A stretch of DNA of 47,367 bases, taken from the NCBI GenBank assembly GCA_018399255.1, contig JAGYPA010000027.1, positions 1 through 47,367 on the forward strand, in the 5' to 3' direction. The notes under the pieces were generated by a model. The model ran no database searches. It was not told the origin of the DNA and saw only the letters and a program-made list of their open reading frames with translations. The DNA is from Spirochaetales bacterium. Lineage in GTDB: Bacteria; Spirochaetota; Spirochaetia; JABMQR01. The translations under genes and the position numbers were made by a program. Of the stretch, positions 9,338 to 17,709 are shown piece after piece (within the stretch, counting starts at the first letter, position 1; each line of letters opens with the position of its first letter).

Positions 9338-9428
9338 GTGATAAACTCCCCTTGCCTTATAAAAAATCTCAGCATAATCCCGCTGTTCCATAATCCCGTT
9401 GTTCCATACACACCGCCGGATTACCCTA

Positions 9429-9457
9429 TTGTTTCCGGCTCGTCTATTTGATACTAT
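9429..9457 (+). promoter_or_regulatory. promoter of the ogt gene, predicting a leaderless mRNA
   Basis: TTGTTT (9429-9434) and TACTAT (9452-9457) are 17 bases apart. The ATG of ogt begins 7 bases after the end of the -10 box, where transcription would normally start, and no Shine-Dalgarno sequence is present. Confidence 0.45.
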
Positions 9458-9463
9458 CGGCAT

Positions 9464-10021
9464 ATGCAGCCGGACAACACCATCTACAGCGCTATATATG
9501 ACTCCCCTATCGGACCGCTTTTTCTTGCTGTCGATACCGCGGGATCAGTCTGCTGGTGCGATGCAGTACCGCCGCCGGAAAACTGGCTGTGCCGGCCGGA
9601 CTGGGAGGCCTGCGGCAAACTGATCGGCGAGCTTCAGGAATATTTTCTGGGCAGCAGAAAACAGTTTACCCTACCGCGCAATCTTCCGGGAACCGGATTT
9701 ACCCGAGATGTTTACCAGGCAATGACCGAGATACCCTATGGAAGCGTTATCAGCTACACAAAGCTGGCCGAAGCGGCCGGCAGCGGCAAAGCTGCCCGTG
9801 CCGCCGGGAATGCTGCCGCCGAAAACCATCTGCTTATCGTTATTCCCTGCCACCGGGTTGTTCCGTCCCGATTTTATGCGTCCTATGCAGCCTATGCAGC
9901 CGATGCAGCCGATGCAGCCGATGGAACGGATTCTGCATACCGCGAAAATCCCGGCAGGTATCGAGCCGGCGGGGGTGATGCAAAACGCTATCTGCTCCGG
10001 CTGGAACAGGTAATACGCTAA
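9464..10021 (+). CDS. ogt: methylated-DNA--protein-cysteine methyltransferase with repeat insertion
   Basis: Suicide repair enzyme that moves alkyl groups from O6-alkylguanine to its own cysteine. The 185-residue protein has the N-terminal domain, the GTGFTRDVYQAMTEIPYG and SYTKLAEAAG helix-turn-helix region, the arginine-finger region KAARAAGNAAAENHLL and the active-site PCHRVV, with Cys at about residue 129. Nine residues after this, where the family normally continues directly to the GGY/GG loop and final helix, there is an insertion built on a YAA/DAA tripeptide repeat (residues 138-152). The final helix (AKRYLLRLE) is preserved, so the fold could tolerate the insert. Whether activity is retained is not knowable from sequence. 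No ribosome binding site is seen. The gene ends 21 bases from the convergent uracil glycosylase gene. Confidence 0.88.
   Translation: MQPDNTIYSAIYDSPIGPLFLAVDTAGSVCWCDAVPPPENWLCRPDWEACGKLIGELQEYFLGSRKQFTLPRNLPGTGFTRDVYQAMTEIPYGSVISYTKLAEAAGSGKAARAAGNAAAENHLLIVIPCHRVVPSRFYASYAAYAADAADAADGTDSAYRENPGRYRAGGGDAKRYLLRLEQVIR
9875..9919. repeat. 9-bp tandem repeat, five units, in frame within ogt
   Basis: Units are tatgcgtcc, tatgcagcc twice, then gatgcagcc twice, encoding Tyr/Asp-Ala-Ala triplets immediately after the active-site region. Confidence 0.9.
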
Positions 10022-10042
10022 CAAGTATCATGGAATCGCCTA

Positions 10043-10774
10043 TCAGCCCCAGACCCCTGCATTTCGAAGCTGTTCTTCCGCTGCCTGCGCCCAGCCTCTG
10101 TTTGCAGCCGGACTGGCAGGGCTCGGATGCAGAACCGAAACAACCTGCATACCGTCAACGCTCATTGCTGAAGCCGCATTCCGCAGTTTTTTTTCGGCAT
10201 ATTTGCCAATTCCAACAAGGAATTCCGGCTTCAGAATGGCAATGACATCGACAAGATGATCATCACAAACTGCATCCAACGCATCCCGTTCAGGAGCCGT
10301 CAGTTTATCAGGAGTCAGATTCTTTCCGCTCTCCTCCATAAATACCAGAGGACAGTAGTTCAGCACAAGATGTCCGGCAAAGAAATTCTCCGGATTTCCG
10401 AAACGCTGCTGCATCAGCCCCCATAATCGACGTCCACTGACCTCGCTGCGGGTACAGAGATAACCGTCAACCGGCCGCTTCGGATGCTCAAGCTCCGGCT
10501 TCCCTATCGGGGCATCGATTCCCAGCCAATTGACTGCAGCTGAAACCTCGCCGAAAGGAATTCCTGTCTGCACCATGCCCCACGGACCCGGATTCATACC
10601 CAGAAATACGGCTCGTTTTTTATCGCGGGCAAACCGCTCTATATACTGCAGATAGGGTTTCCAGGCATATTCAAGAGGATTATAGATCCACTTTCTATCT
10701 TCACGAAACCTCAGTGCCGATGCACTTTTGCGCAGGTGGTCGGCAGCTTCAAGCAGTTCGGCTGAAACACCCAT
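10043..10774 (-). CDS. SMUG1-like uracil-DNA glycosylase
   Basis: The protein matches the single-strand-selective monofunctional uracil-DNA glycosylase (SMUG1) type of the uracil glycosylase superfamily. Motif 1 is GMNPGPWGMVQTGIPFGE (about residues 58-76), where the Asn is the catalytic-site residue of SMUG1, and the second motif is the C-terminal HPSPASPAANRGW, with a catalytic-loop histidine. It excises uracil and oxidised pyrimidines from DNA, starting base excision repair. At 243 residues it is close to SMUG1 length. The start ATG lies 3 bases after the stop of the symporter-like gene, indicating co-transcription in a plsC-symporter-glycosylase operon. Bacterial SMUG1 homologues are less common than Ung; transfer in the past is possible but not shown by the sequence. 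Confidence 0.88.
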   Translation of the reverse strand: MGVSAELLEAADHLRKSASALRFREDRKWIYNPLEYAWKPYLQYIERFARDKKRAVFLGMNPGPWGMVQTGIPFGEVSAAVNWLGIDAPIGKPELEHPKRPVDGYLCTRSEVSGRRLWGLMQQRFGNPENFFAGHLVLNYCPLVFMEESGKNLTPDKLTAPERDALDAVCDDHLVDVIAILKPEFLVGIGKYAEKKLRNAASAMSVDGMQVVSVLHPSPASPAANRGWAQAAEEQLRNAGVWG

Positions 10775-10777
10775 TCC

Positions 10778-12223
10778 CTACTGCTTAGCCTCTTTTTTTC
10801 GATGCCGTTCCGGTCGATACCAGATATGCTTTGCCTGGGCAAAAGAACGCCGTCTGGAAATGATAAGAAATGCTATCGTCACAAAAATCAGGTAGCCGGC
10901 ACTTATCAGGACAGCCAACCAGAACAGGCTTGGATTTCCTTTGCTGACACTGTAGGCCGGCAGATTGATTGACAGAATAAGCGGTATAGCGAAGATAAAG
11001 GTCAATCCGGTGGCATACATATAGTCCGCGGCAACCGGAGTTTCAAATTCCGGGTCGATCACCCTGAGCAGAGCCAGCCCGGTAGGCATCGTTCCGGTAG
11101 AGGCGCCGAATATTACCAGAGCCCTGTGAAATTGATGATCCACAAACAGCCGGGAACAGATCCACGGCAGGGTATAGAAAGCCAGGAGGCTCGCCACCGT
11201 ACACAGGATAAGTATCGGCAGCCAGTATGCCGCTACGACAATCAGGGATATCGAGGCAATTGAGGCTGTCACCATCAGGTCGACAGATATTCCCGATATC
11301 CGGTTCATGGTGCCGTTGTCAATAACATAATGGACTTTTACCTTTTTCAGGATTTCTTTGACCAGCATGGCAGTCATGGCTGAAAAGATGAAATTAATGC
11401 CCCACAGGTTGACTGCAAGTTCATTTCCCAGATTACCGAGCAGACTGAGAAGGGCTGTGAGAAGGGTCAGCAATCCAAAGCTCAGCAGGTAGGTGCCGAA
11501 CACAAAGGCTCCGTTAAAGGTCAGCGAATCAATGGCTTCAGGTTCCGTAGAGAGGCTTGCCCCCCTTGGCCTCTTTACCCCGTTTCCAAGTATACCGCTG
11601 CGTACTCCCTTTTCTCGAATTTTCTTGACTTCTTCTTCACTGATCCAGCCCTTGCGGATTCCCCAGTTAATCATGAAGACTCCGCCGAAGCAGCCTACCA
11701 GAAATCCAATTGCGGCAAAGGTCAGCCCGGTTGAACCGGCTCCCTCAAAGCCGAGTGCTTCCCAACCGCTGCCGATAGCATAGGACTGTCCCGGCCCGAG
11801 AACAAACCCCAACGGCAATGAAAAACCGATAGCGGGAAAAAGATCCGGCATGAGGGTCTGTATCAGGACCCAGGTAATCAGCAGCCCGAACACACACTGC
11901 ACGGCATATTGCGAGAGGACTCCGATCGAGGTGGGAAATATGCGTTCACGAACCGACTTCGGAGCTTTTTGCGTCTTTCTGAGCGTCATAGCGATAAATG
12001 AGATATTCAGCAGGTGATATACCAGCTCTCCGAGAAAGTCGGTTTCCAGGGCAAACGCCGGGGCGATGTAATTATAAAAAATCAGCAGCAGAAATCCGGC
12101 TGTCAAGGCATTGGGGATCAGGTATTTTTGAAAGAATACTACTCGGGCTCTGATAAGCGTCGCCACCAGCAGTGCTCCGGACAAGATTCCAAGATGAATA
12201 ATATAGGTCCAGTCAAAGTTCAT
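10778..12223 (-). CDS. sodium:glutamate symporter-like membrane protein
   Basis: About 481 residues with 11 or more hydrophobic segments and no signal peptide. Glycine-rich re-entrant-like stretches (LPLGFVLGPGQSYAIGSGWE at about residues 127-146 and GASTGTMPTGLALLRVIDP in the C-terminal half) have the layout of the two pore loops of the GltS family, the Na+-coupled glutamate uptake carriers. Similarity to GltS is in architecture rather than in exact motifs, so the substrate is uncertain. The ATG at 12223 has GGAGG upstream and overlaps the stop of the preceding acyltransferase gene as ATGA, so translation is coupled. It is the middle gene of a three-gene operon. Confidence 0.7.
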   Translation of the reverse strand: MNFDWTYIIHLGILSGALLVATLIRARVVFFQKYLIPNALTAGFLLLIFYNYIAPAFALETDFLGELVYHLLNISFIAMTLRKTQKAPKSVRERIFPTSIGVLSQYAVQCVFGLLITWVLIQTLMPDLFPAIGFSLPLGFVLGPGQSYAIGSGWEALGFEGAGSTGLTFAAIGFLVGCFGGVFMINWGIRKGWISEEEVKKIREKGVRSGILGNGVKRPRGASLSTEPEAIDSLTFNGAFVFGTYLLSFGLLTLLTALLSLLGNLGNELAVNLWGINFIFSAMTAMLVKEILKKVKVHYVIDNGTMNRISGISVDLMVTASIASISLIVVAAYWLPILILCTVASLLAFYTLPWICSRLFVDHQFHRALVIFGASTGTMPTGLALLRVIDPEFETPVAADYMYATGLTFIFAIPLILSINLPAYSVSKGNPSLFWLAVLISAGYLIFVTIAFLIISRRRSFAQAKHIWYRPERHRKKEAKQ

Positions 12224-13494
12224 TCTGCATCCTCCATTTGTTGACGGATTGCCCGTTCCTCGATTATGCATGCATGCATAGATAAATACTTATATGCCGA
12301 ACTGCGCGGCGGCGGAAATTTCAGTCGGTAGAGTCTGTTATCTGCATAAAATTCAAATATTCGCTGAAAAGCGATAGTAACCGATTCCATGGTGTCGTAG
12401 GAAAATTTCCAGATTTTCTCTCCCTGTACTATGGTGAGGCCTTCCAGATCCATAGTCACCTGCACTTCTCCGTGATATTTGAGGCGCTTATCCCGGTACC
12501 CCTCACCGAACAAGGCCGTATCACCTGAAAAGATCGGCTTCCCATTCCCCTTCCCATTCCCATCTGCCCAATAGCCGGTTCTGATTCTGCTGCGTGCCTC
12601 CTCCTGCTGCCACTGGTTCCATTCAGCCACCGTGGTGTAGGTAAAAGCGGCGTCGCTGGAACTGAGAAATCCGTATTCATCCATAGTGACCGTCAGGCCG
12701 CATGTCGAGCAGGTCAGGTTGTTTTTATGTGATTCCATAGATACGACACTGCCGCACTTCGGGCAGATATAGAGAACATGTTCAAGATACTCTGCCCGCC
12801 GCCTCGCTCTGTATCGGATCTTGTGTGTTTTCTGATACGTATGCGCATTAAATTCGAGGGCTTTTGTAAGCATCAGATAAATTTCATCGGTGGTTTTTCC
12901 GGAAAACTGTTCCGGCATAATCGGGTTTTTGAAGGAGAGAATCAATCTGCCCCGTCGGCGTTTATTGGACCAGCGAGGAAGGGAATGGTACCCGCCTTCA
13001 AGGATGCAGACAACCACGGGTACTTTCAGCATTCTGACAAGTTTGGCAGTGGAATAGTAAAGCGGCAGGGTTATTCCGTCCCAGGTACGCTGACCTTCGG
13101 GGAATATTCCGACTATTCCCTTCTCCTGCCGGATTATTCTAGTCATTTCACGAATAGTGTAATAGTCGGAACGGGACTTGGATTTCGAGATTGATCCTAC
13201 CAGGTTTCTCAGCAGATATCCCAGCAGAGGATTTCTGAACAGAGTATCCCCCGCCACCCAGCGAATCGGCTTGTCGTACATGGTAGAAATCAGTATGGGA
13301 TCAAAAGTATTAACATGATTGGCTATAACAATATAGGGAGGGGCAAGGTTCGTCACCACTTCACTTTTCGTCAATGTCATTTTATACATCAGCCGCAAAA
13401 TCCTGCCATAGGTTACGCGGGCGAATGCAAAAAATAGGGGCATCGCCCTGGTACTCCGCTGTTCCGTTTCCTGTGCTGCCATAAGCTGCCTCAT
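12220..13494 (-). CDS. PlsC-type 1-acylglycerol-3-phosphate acyltransferase with zinc-ribbon C-terminal part
   Basis: The N-terminal half is a lysophospholipid acyltransferase domain: block I NHVNTFDP (the catalytic NHx4D motif) at about residue 60 and block III FPEGQRTWDG at about residue 145. It would acylate lysophosphatidate or a related lysolipid at the membrane. The C-terminal half is unusual: it carries a zinc-ribbon-like CPKCGSV...CSTCG pair at about residues 243-265 and then a beta-rich domain of unknown role. A short GNGKGNGK repeat lies in the linker. The gene starts the operon with the symporter-like and uracil glycosylase genes and is divergent from the HAD phosphatase gene. Total length of 424 residues is much longer than plain PlsC (about 240). 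Confidence 0.82.
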   Translation of the reverse strand: MRQLMAAQETEQRSTRAMPLFFAFARVTYGRILRLMYKMTLTKSEVVTNLAPPYIVIANHVNTFDPILISTMYDKPIRWVAGDTLFRNPLLGYLLRNLVGSISKSKSRSDYYTIREMTRIIRQEKGIVGIFPEGQRTWDGITLPLYYSTAKLVRMLKVPVVVCILEGGYHSLPRWSNKRRRGRLILSFKNPIMPEQFSGKTTDEIYLMLTKALEFNAHTYQKTHKIRYRARRRAEYLEHVLYICPKCGSVVSMESHKNNLTCSTCGLTVTMDEYGFLSSSDAAFTYTTVAEWNQWQQEEARSRIRTGYWADGNGKGNGKPIFSGDTALFGEGYRDKRLKYHGEVQVTMDLEGLTIVQGEKIWKFSYDTMESVTIAFQRIFEFYADNRLYRLKFPPPRSSAYKYLSMHACIIEERAIRQQMEDAE

Positions 13495-13593
13495 TTCGTT
13501 CCGGGTCTATTACGACAATCATATCTTAAATTGTCAAACATGTCACGAAAAAGGTTCAACCTCCCGGGATAGTATTTTTACGGAGTATTCTGC

Positions 13594-13599
13594 TATAAT
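13594..13599 (+). promoter_or_regulatory. consensus -10 box next to the HAD gene start
   Basis: A perfect TATAAT lies 6 bases before the ATG at 13605. No good -35 box is found at 16-18 bases upstream (AGTATT at 17). Transcription from it would begin at or very near the A of the start codon, and there is no ribosome binding site. Confidence 0.45.
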
Positions 13600-13604
13600 G
13601 ACGT

Positions 13605-14354
13605 ATGAAATTTGGCGGCATACTATTTGATAAAGATGGAACCCTCTTCGACTATTTTACCGTCTGGGGTCCGGTTATCTCTGAATACACCCAGACAATT
13701 CTCGAGGATTTGCAGCGCAGCGACTCAACTGATCTCCGCCGCCGCTTTCTCAGGCTGATCGGCGTTGGTGAAGACAAGATGCATGCTGAGGGACTGGTCT
13801 TCAAAACAAACAAACTGGTTATGCTTTTCCGACTCTTTGTTTTCTGTAAAATGCATCACTTGCCGTTTCGCAAGATGGTCAGGCATATTAAAACCGGCTT
13901 TACCGATGCCCATCAGTACATGGAAAAATCACTTCTGGATAATGCTCCCTCTGATCTGGTAGAAAAACTGTTCATCCGTTTGTCCGAGGCCGGCTATCGG
14001 ATAGGTATTGTTACCAATGATACCGCTTTAAGCACAAAAGTCTGTATTGATCATCTCCGAATTCAAAAATATATCGACTTTACCAGCACCCATGACGATC
14101 ACCTGCCGAAAAAGCCAAACCCGGAGGCTCTGAAGCAATTCTGCAGCCAGTTCTCGCTGCTTCCTGAGCAGGTTGTCGTTATCGGGGACTCTCCTGCAGA
14201 TATGAAGTTTGCCCGCAATGGAGGGGCTGGATATGCGGTGGCAGTACTGACAGGATCAAATGATATCAAACGGTTGAAAAAATATGCTGACACCATTTAC
14301 ACCGACCTTCAGGAAATATTCAACGATACAAAAATATTTCCGGGGGGCATCTGA
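13605..14354 (+). CDS. HAD-family phosphatase (phosphoglycolate phosphatase-like)
   Basis: A 249-residue haloacid-dehalogenase-superfamily protein. Motif I is FDKDGTLFD at residues 8-16 (nucleophile Asp and the +2 Asp), motif II is the TND of IGIVTNDTA at about residue 146, motif III is the Lys in LPKKPNPE at about residue 168, and motif IV is GDSPADMKFARNGG at about residue 200. The helical cap between motifs I and II fits class C1 HADs such as phosphoglycolate phosphatase. The true substrate cannot be read from sequence. It is a single gene, convergent with the broken histidine phosphatase gene, whose end is 18 bases away. Confidence 0.87.
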   Translation: MKFGGILFDKDGTLFDYFTVWGPVISEYTQTILEDLQRSDSTDLRRRFLRLIGVGEDKMHAEGLVFKTNKLVMLFRLFVFCKMHHLPFRKMVRHIKTGFTDAHQYMEKSLLDNAPSDLVEKLFIRLSEAGYRIGIVTNDTALSTKVCIDHLRIQKYIDFTSTHDDHLPKKPNPEALKQFCSQFSLLPEQVVVIGDSPADMKFARNGGAGYAVAVLTGSNDIKRLKKYADTIYTDLQEIFNDTKIFPGGI

Positions 14355-14372
14355 ACTCCGCTGCTCCGTCGC

Positions 14373-15027
14373 TCAGGCCCCGCTGTCACGATCGGTACTG
14401 TTCCCGGGGAAATGGCGCTGTATCGTATGAGTAGATCCGAGACCGTGATAATCGATTTCCCAGATTTCCCCATTTTTTTGAGAGCCAGAAAGGGTATGCA
14501 GGCAAGGTGTTTTCCAGCAATCCATGAATCAGGCGCATCGTAACCGTATGGGTAATAATCAAAACAATTCTGTTTTCCGCTTCCTGAGCCCATACAGCCC
14601 CTGAAACGCTCCTCAAGATCACGAAAGAACGCTCAGGCGATCGGCAATCATCCGGTAGGACTCGCCTCCCCCGTCAGGAACCCAATCCTATCGCGCCCTG
14701 CGGTGCTCAGCACCCCGGCATATCTTCAATAGCCTTATATGACATGCCGCTTGAATCGTCCGAGCTCCTGCTCAACCAGCCGCTCATCCATTTCCATGGA
14801 GAGAGAAAGCAGTTCTGCAAACGGCTGAGCCGTCTCTACCGCCTGCACAAGCGGGAGACCAGCAGATGATCAACAATTCTTCCGTCAAGTATGCAGCAGA
14901 GAAATCAGCCGCCACCGCAATGCATCGACGCGGCCCCTCTCAGAAAGCGGAAACGGCAAACGGGAAGCAAGCACCCGGCGGCATTTGCTTCACTCTCGGC
15001 ATGTCTGATAACATATAAGGTAAGCAT
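14373..15027 (-). pseudogene. histidine phosphatase (phosphoglycerate mutase-like), frame interrupted many times
   Basis: Reading the minus strand and switching frames reconstructs a complete histidine phosphatase of about 215 residues. From an ATG at 15027 it begins MLTLYVIRHAESEANAAG (the RH motif), then PLSERGRVDAL, RAVETAQPFAELLSLS with MDERLVEQELGRF, GGESYRMIADRL, FRDLEER, and AENRIVLIITHTVTMRLIHG (the second catalytic His region). It ends EIDYHGLGSTHTIQRHF before a stop at 14373-14375. At least seven frame changes are needed in 655 bases, one at a run of seven A/T. The residues between the breaks look well conserved. It is therefore either a recent pseudogene or an intact gene in a stretch of poor sequence. 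I favour the second, because substitutions to stop codons are not needed to explain any break. Confidence 0.75.
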
Positions 15028-15086
15028 ACCGCTACTTTACCGATACAACGGCTCAATGGCAATATGTCCGGGTCAATTCTCCGGTG

Positions 15087-16192
15087 CTAACCCAGATCCT
15101 TGACAATCTGAATCATCGCTTCAACCGTCTCCGGAGCGGTATCGGCCTGAATAATGTGAGCCGGTGCCATGAGATACTTCCACGGGCACCCATTATTCCG
15201 TATCTGCGCCGGATTTCCGGGTTTTCAAAGCCTCGCTATCTCCCGGAAGGGGCAAAGAGACTCTGCTGGTTTGCCACTCGCCGAGGTGCTAACTGGTTCC
15301 CATATTTTTCCTGCAAAACTTTTGCGGATCAGGAGCGGGAATATCTGGCTGTACTGGATTGTAGATATCGTGCCGATTTCGATAAAATCATCAACCAGAG
15401 GCGCCTACAGCACCGTCCGAGTGAAAATCATCAGAATATCCGGATTGATGGAACGTAGCCATGGATCATCCGCTGATAGCGCGGCTTGAACTCCTGTCGC
15501 CACATATCGGGCGAAATCAGTATTGAGGTCTGTGTTCCCAGATCCTCGCCGAACCAGACTGCATCGACTCCGAGCTTTACGAGACTTTCCGCCAGGCTGA
15601 GGGTCCATTGTTCAACCCGGTCGTTGAGCGCACCGATCCACTCCTCCTCCATGGCTATGGCCAGCATATAATTCTGCATGCCGGTGAGATGCCAGGCCAG
15701 CTCAAATATGGACAGCTCGCAGTCACCGATAACAAAAAAATCCTTGCCGAACTTGTCGATATCGGTTTTTGCCGCAGCAAACCTTCCGGGAGCAAGCGGA
15801 TCGGGAAAAGCATACGCTTCAATATCCTCAACAGCGGATGCGGACTCCAGAGGAGCCTCGACAACCTCCATATACAGCGGAGTAGGCTTCATTTTCAGGC
15901 CGAACTCGTTTATTGTCACATTATCGGTACCGGGAACTGGCGCCGGCACAAATCCCTCGGGAACAGTTCCTCCTACAACGATACAATCGCTGCCCATGGC
16001 TGTCCGTACAGCATTAGCCGATATTCTATAGGTCAGGTCCTCGTAATAGGAGACAGCATATTCTGCCGGCAGCCCGAGTTTTTCGGCGAAATGATCGGTC
16101 AGCTGTCGACAAAGATCAAACTGAATTGGCGGACGATCCGGCAGCCCATCCAGCTTGTTAAAAGTGCGCAGTACTCTTTCACGTGAATTCAT
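15087..16192 (-). pseudogene. uroporphyrinogen decarboxylase (URO-D)-family protein, 3' third frameshifted
   Basis: The first 254 residues read in one frame: MNSRERVLRTFNK, PIQFDLCRQL, and LGVDAVWFGEDLGTQTS with SPDMWRQEFKPRYQRM. This is the usual order of URO-D-superfamily proteins (MtbA/cobalamin-linked and sugar-locus members rather than HemE). After about 15440 the frame breaks, but the rest is recoverable by switching frames: LRSINPDILMIF, HSDGAV, APLVDDFIEIG, DIYNPVQPDIP, then KYLMAPAHIIQADTAPETV and a stop at 15087-15089. Total length of about 365 residues matches the family. The start at 16192 has AAGGAG; an alternative ATG at 16210 is preceded by AGGAG. Such genes are common in rhamnose and other sugar loci, though their reaction there is unknown. 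Here it is last in the rhamnose transport operon. Confidence 0.75.
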
Positions 16193-16221
16193 AACCTTCA
16201 GCTCCTTCATTTTTTCTGCTC

Positions 16222-16260
16222 CTGACCATCCTGACCATCCTGACCATCCTGACCATCCTG
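16222..16260. repeat. 9-bp tandem repeat in the leader of the URO-D-like gene
   Basis: Four exact copies of ctgaccatc (16222-16257) plus three bases. On the mRNA strand each unit reads AGGATGGTC, so every copy carries a Shine-Dalgarno-like AGG fused to an ATG. These ATGs are all in one frame, which is not the frame of the downstream gene. Confidence 0.9.
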
Positions 16261-16293
16261 CCCCATCTCACGTAAGGCACACTCACGCCTTAC

Positions 16294-16608
16294 TCAATCC
16301 ATATAGAACAGTTCTTCCAGGGAAATCGTCACCGGGGAATCGTCTGGATTGGTCTCCATAATATCAGCCATATAGTTCCACCAGCGCTGCACTATCGGAA
16401 GGGACCCGAGATCCTGTGACCCGCCCTCTCCGGAAACCTTCTGAAAGGCAAACAGGGTATCGGTTTCCTCATCAAAAAAAATCGAGTACTCTGACACCCC
16501 GGATTCAGACAGCAGCTGCTTAAGCTCCGGCCATATCTCGTTATGCCGCTTCCGGTACTCTTCCCGACAGCCGGGGTTAAGCTTCATCTTAAAGGCAGCT
16601 CGATTCAT
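16294..16608 (-). CDS. rhaM: L-rhamnose mutarotase
   Basis: RhaM (also RhaU) interconverts alpha- and beta-L-rhamnopyranose, speeding supply of the form used by the isomerase. The 104-residue protein has the family length and the residues known to be catalytic in E. coli RhaM at the same positions: Tyr18 and His22 in YRKRHNEIWPEL. Further family blocks are SEYSIFFDEETDTLFAFQKV and RWWNYMADIMETNPDDSPV in two conserved stretches. It follows the second permease gene after 36 bases. This reproduces the binding protein-ATPase-permease-permease-mutarotase order of known rhamnose importers, and strongly supports rhamnose as the substrate of the transporter. Confidence 0.95.
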   Translation of the reverse strand: MNRAAFKMKLNPGCREEYRKRHNEIWPELKQLLSESGVSEYSIFFDEETDTLFAFQKVSGEGGSQDLGSLPIVQRWWNYMADIMETNPDDSPVTISLEELFYMD

Positions 16609-16644
16609 AGTATTACCATCCTCATAGCTATTACCCTCCCTTTT

Positions 16645-17709
16645 TTACGGATTAAGAGCCTGCTGCATTTTCAGCTTCCTGTTGGCCTTCACCATATCAA
16701 GAAAATTGGGAATAAGAACAGCAACCAGCAGCAGAATCCCGGTTGTTATCACCATAACCTTTGCCGAATAGTTCATCAGCCCCATACCAAATTTCAGGTA
16801 GCCCAGCAGCAGTATGGCCACAACAACCCCCGGCAAAGTACCTTTCCCTCCCGAAATGGAAACACCGCCGAGCACCACCAGCGTAATAACCTCCATATCC
16901 CACCCAAGGGCGATATTCGGCCGCGTACTGCCGATTCTCGAAGTAAGCATTACCGCTGCAATACCGGAAAACAATCCGTTCAAAGCAAAATTAATAAACC
17001 GTATCCGGTCGACCGCTATCCCGGAAAAACGGGCAGCCTCCTTGGAGTTGCCAATCGCATAGACCTTCCTGCCGTAGGTTGTCTTGTGCAGAATAAATCC
17101 CATCAGCAGAGCAAGAACCGCAAAAATGAGCAGTTCGAAAGGAATCACCGTATTCCCGATATACCCTTGCCCGAAGAATGAGAAGCTCTCTGGATACTTG
17201 GTATAGGCCTGATCCTCAAGAACAGCCTGAGAGATCCCCCGGAACAGAGACTGAGTCGCCAGGGTAACCGCGATTGCCGGCATGCCGAGTCGGGTCACAA
17301 AAAAACCGTTGAACATACCGGCTCCCAGGCCCACTGCCAGACCGATAAGAACCAGTACCGCCCCGTCTGCCCCGCCGGCAGCGGCATTTCCCATGGCAAA
17401 GGAGGCGAGAGATATGATAGAAGCCACAGAAATATCAATATCACCGCTCATGATGATAAAAATCATGGGCAGCGCCATTACCGCCTTTTCAGAAAAGGTG
17501 AAGGCAGCATTCATCAGGTTGAAATAGTCAAAGAAATAGGGACTGAGATTAGTGAACAGCACTATTTCAAAAACAAAAAGCAGGCTGAGCAGCACTTCCC
17601 ATTTAGTAAAGAGCAGGATAAGCCGTTCACGCAGGCTGCTTTCATCAACCAGCCGGCTGCCCTGAACCAGCCCGGTTTTCCGGTTTTGCAAGTCATGCAA
17701 GTCGGACAT
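16645..17709 (-). CDS. rhaQ: ABC transporter permease, L-rhamnose importer
   Basis: Inner-membrane permease of the ribose/xylose (CUT2, BPD_transp_2) family, 354 residues with 8-10 membrane segments. Family blocks include MSGDIDISVASIISLASFAMG (in two parts, near residues 92-112), GLGAGMFNGFFVTRLGMPA and VVLGGVSISGGKGTLPG at about residue 285, the loop that contacts the ATPase. It overlaps the preceding permease by the ATG/stop junction at 17709, so the two are translationally coupled and probably form a heterodimer. Assigned to rhamnose by position between the transport genes and rhaM. The symbol follows the rhaSTPQ order of Rhizobium; P and Q cannot be told apart by sequence alone. Confidence 0.9.
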   Translation of the reverse strand: MSDLHDLQNRKTGLVQGSRLVDESSLRERLILLFTKWEVLLSLLFVFEIVLFTNLSPYFFDYFNLMNAAFTFSEKAVMALPMIFIIMSGDIDISVASIISLASFAMGNAAAGGADGAVLVLIGLAVGLGAGMFNGFFVTRLGMPAIAVTLATQSLFRGISQAVLEDQAYTKYPESFSFFGQGYIGNTVIPFELLIFAVLALLMGFILHKTTYGRKVYAIGNSKEAARFSGIAVDRIRFINFALNGLFSGIAAVMLTSRIGSTRPNIALGWDMEVITLVVLGGVSISGGKGTLPGVVVAILLLGYLKFGMGLMNYSAKVMVITTGILLLVAVLIPNFLDMVKANRKLKMQQALNP

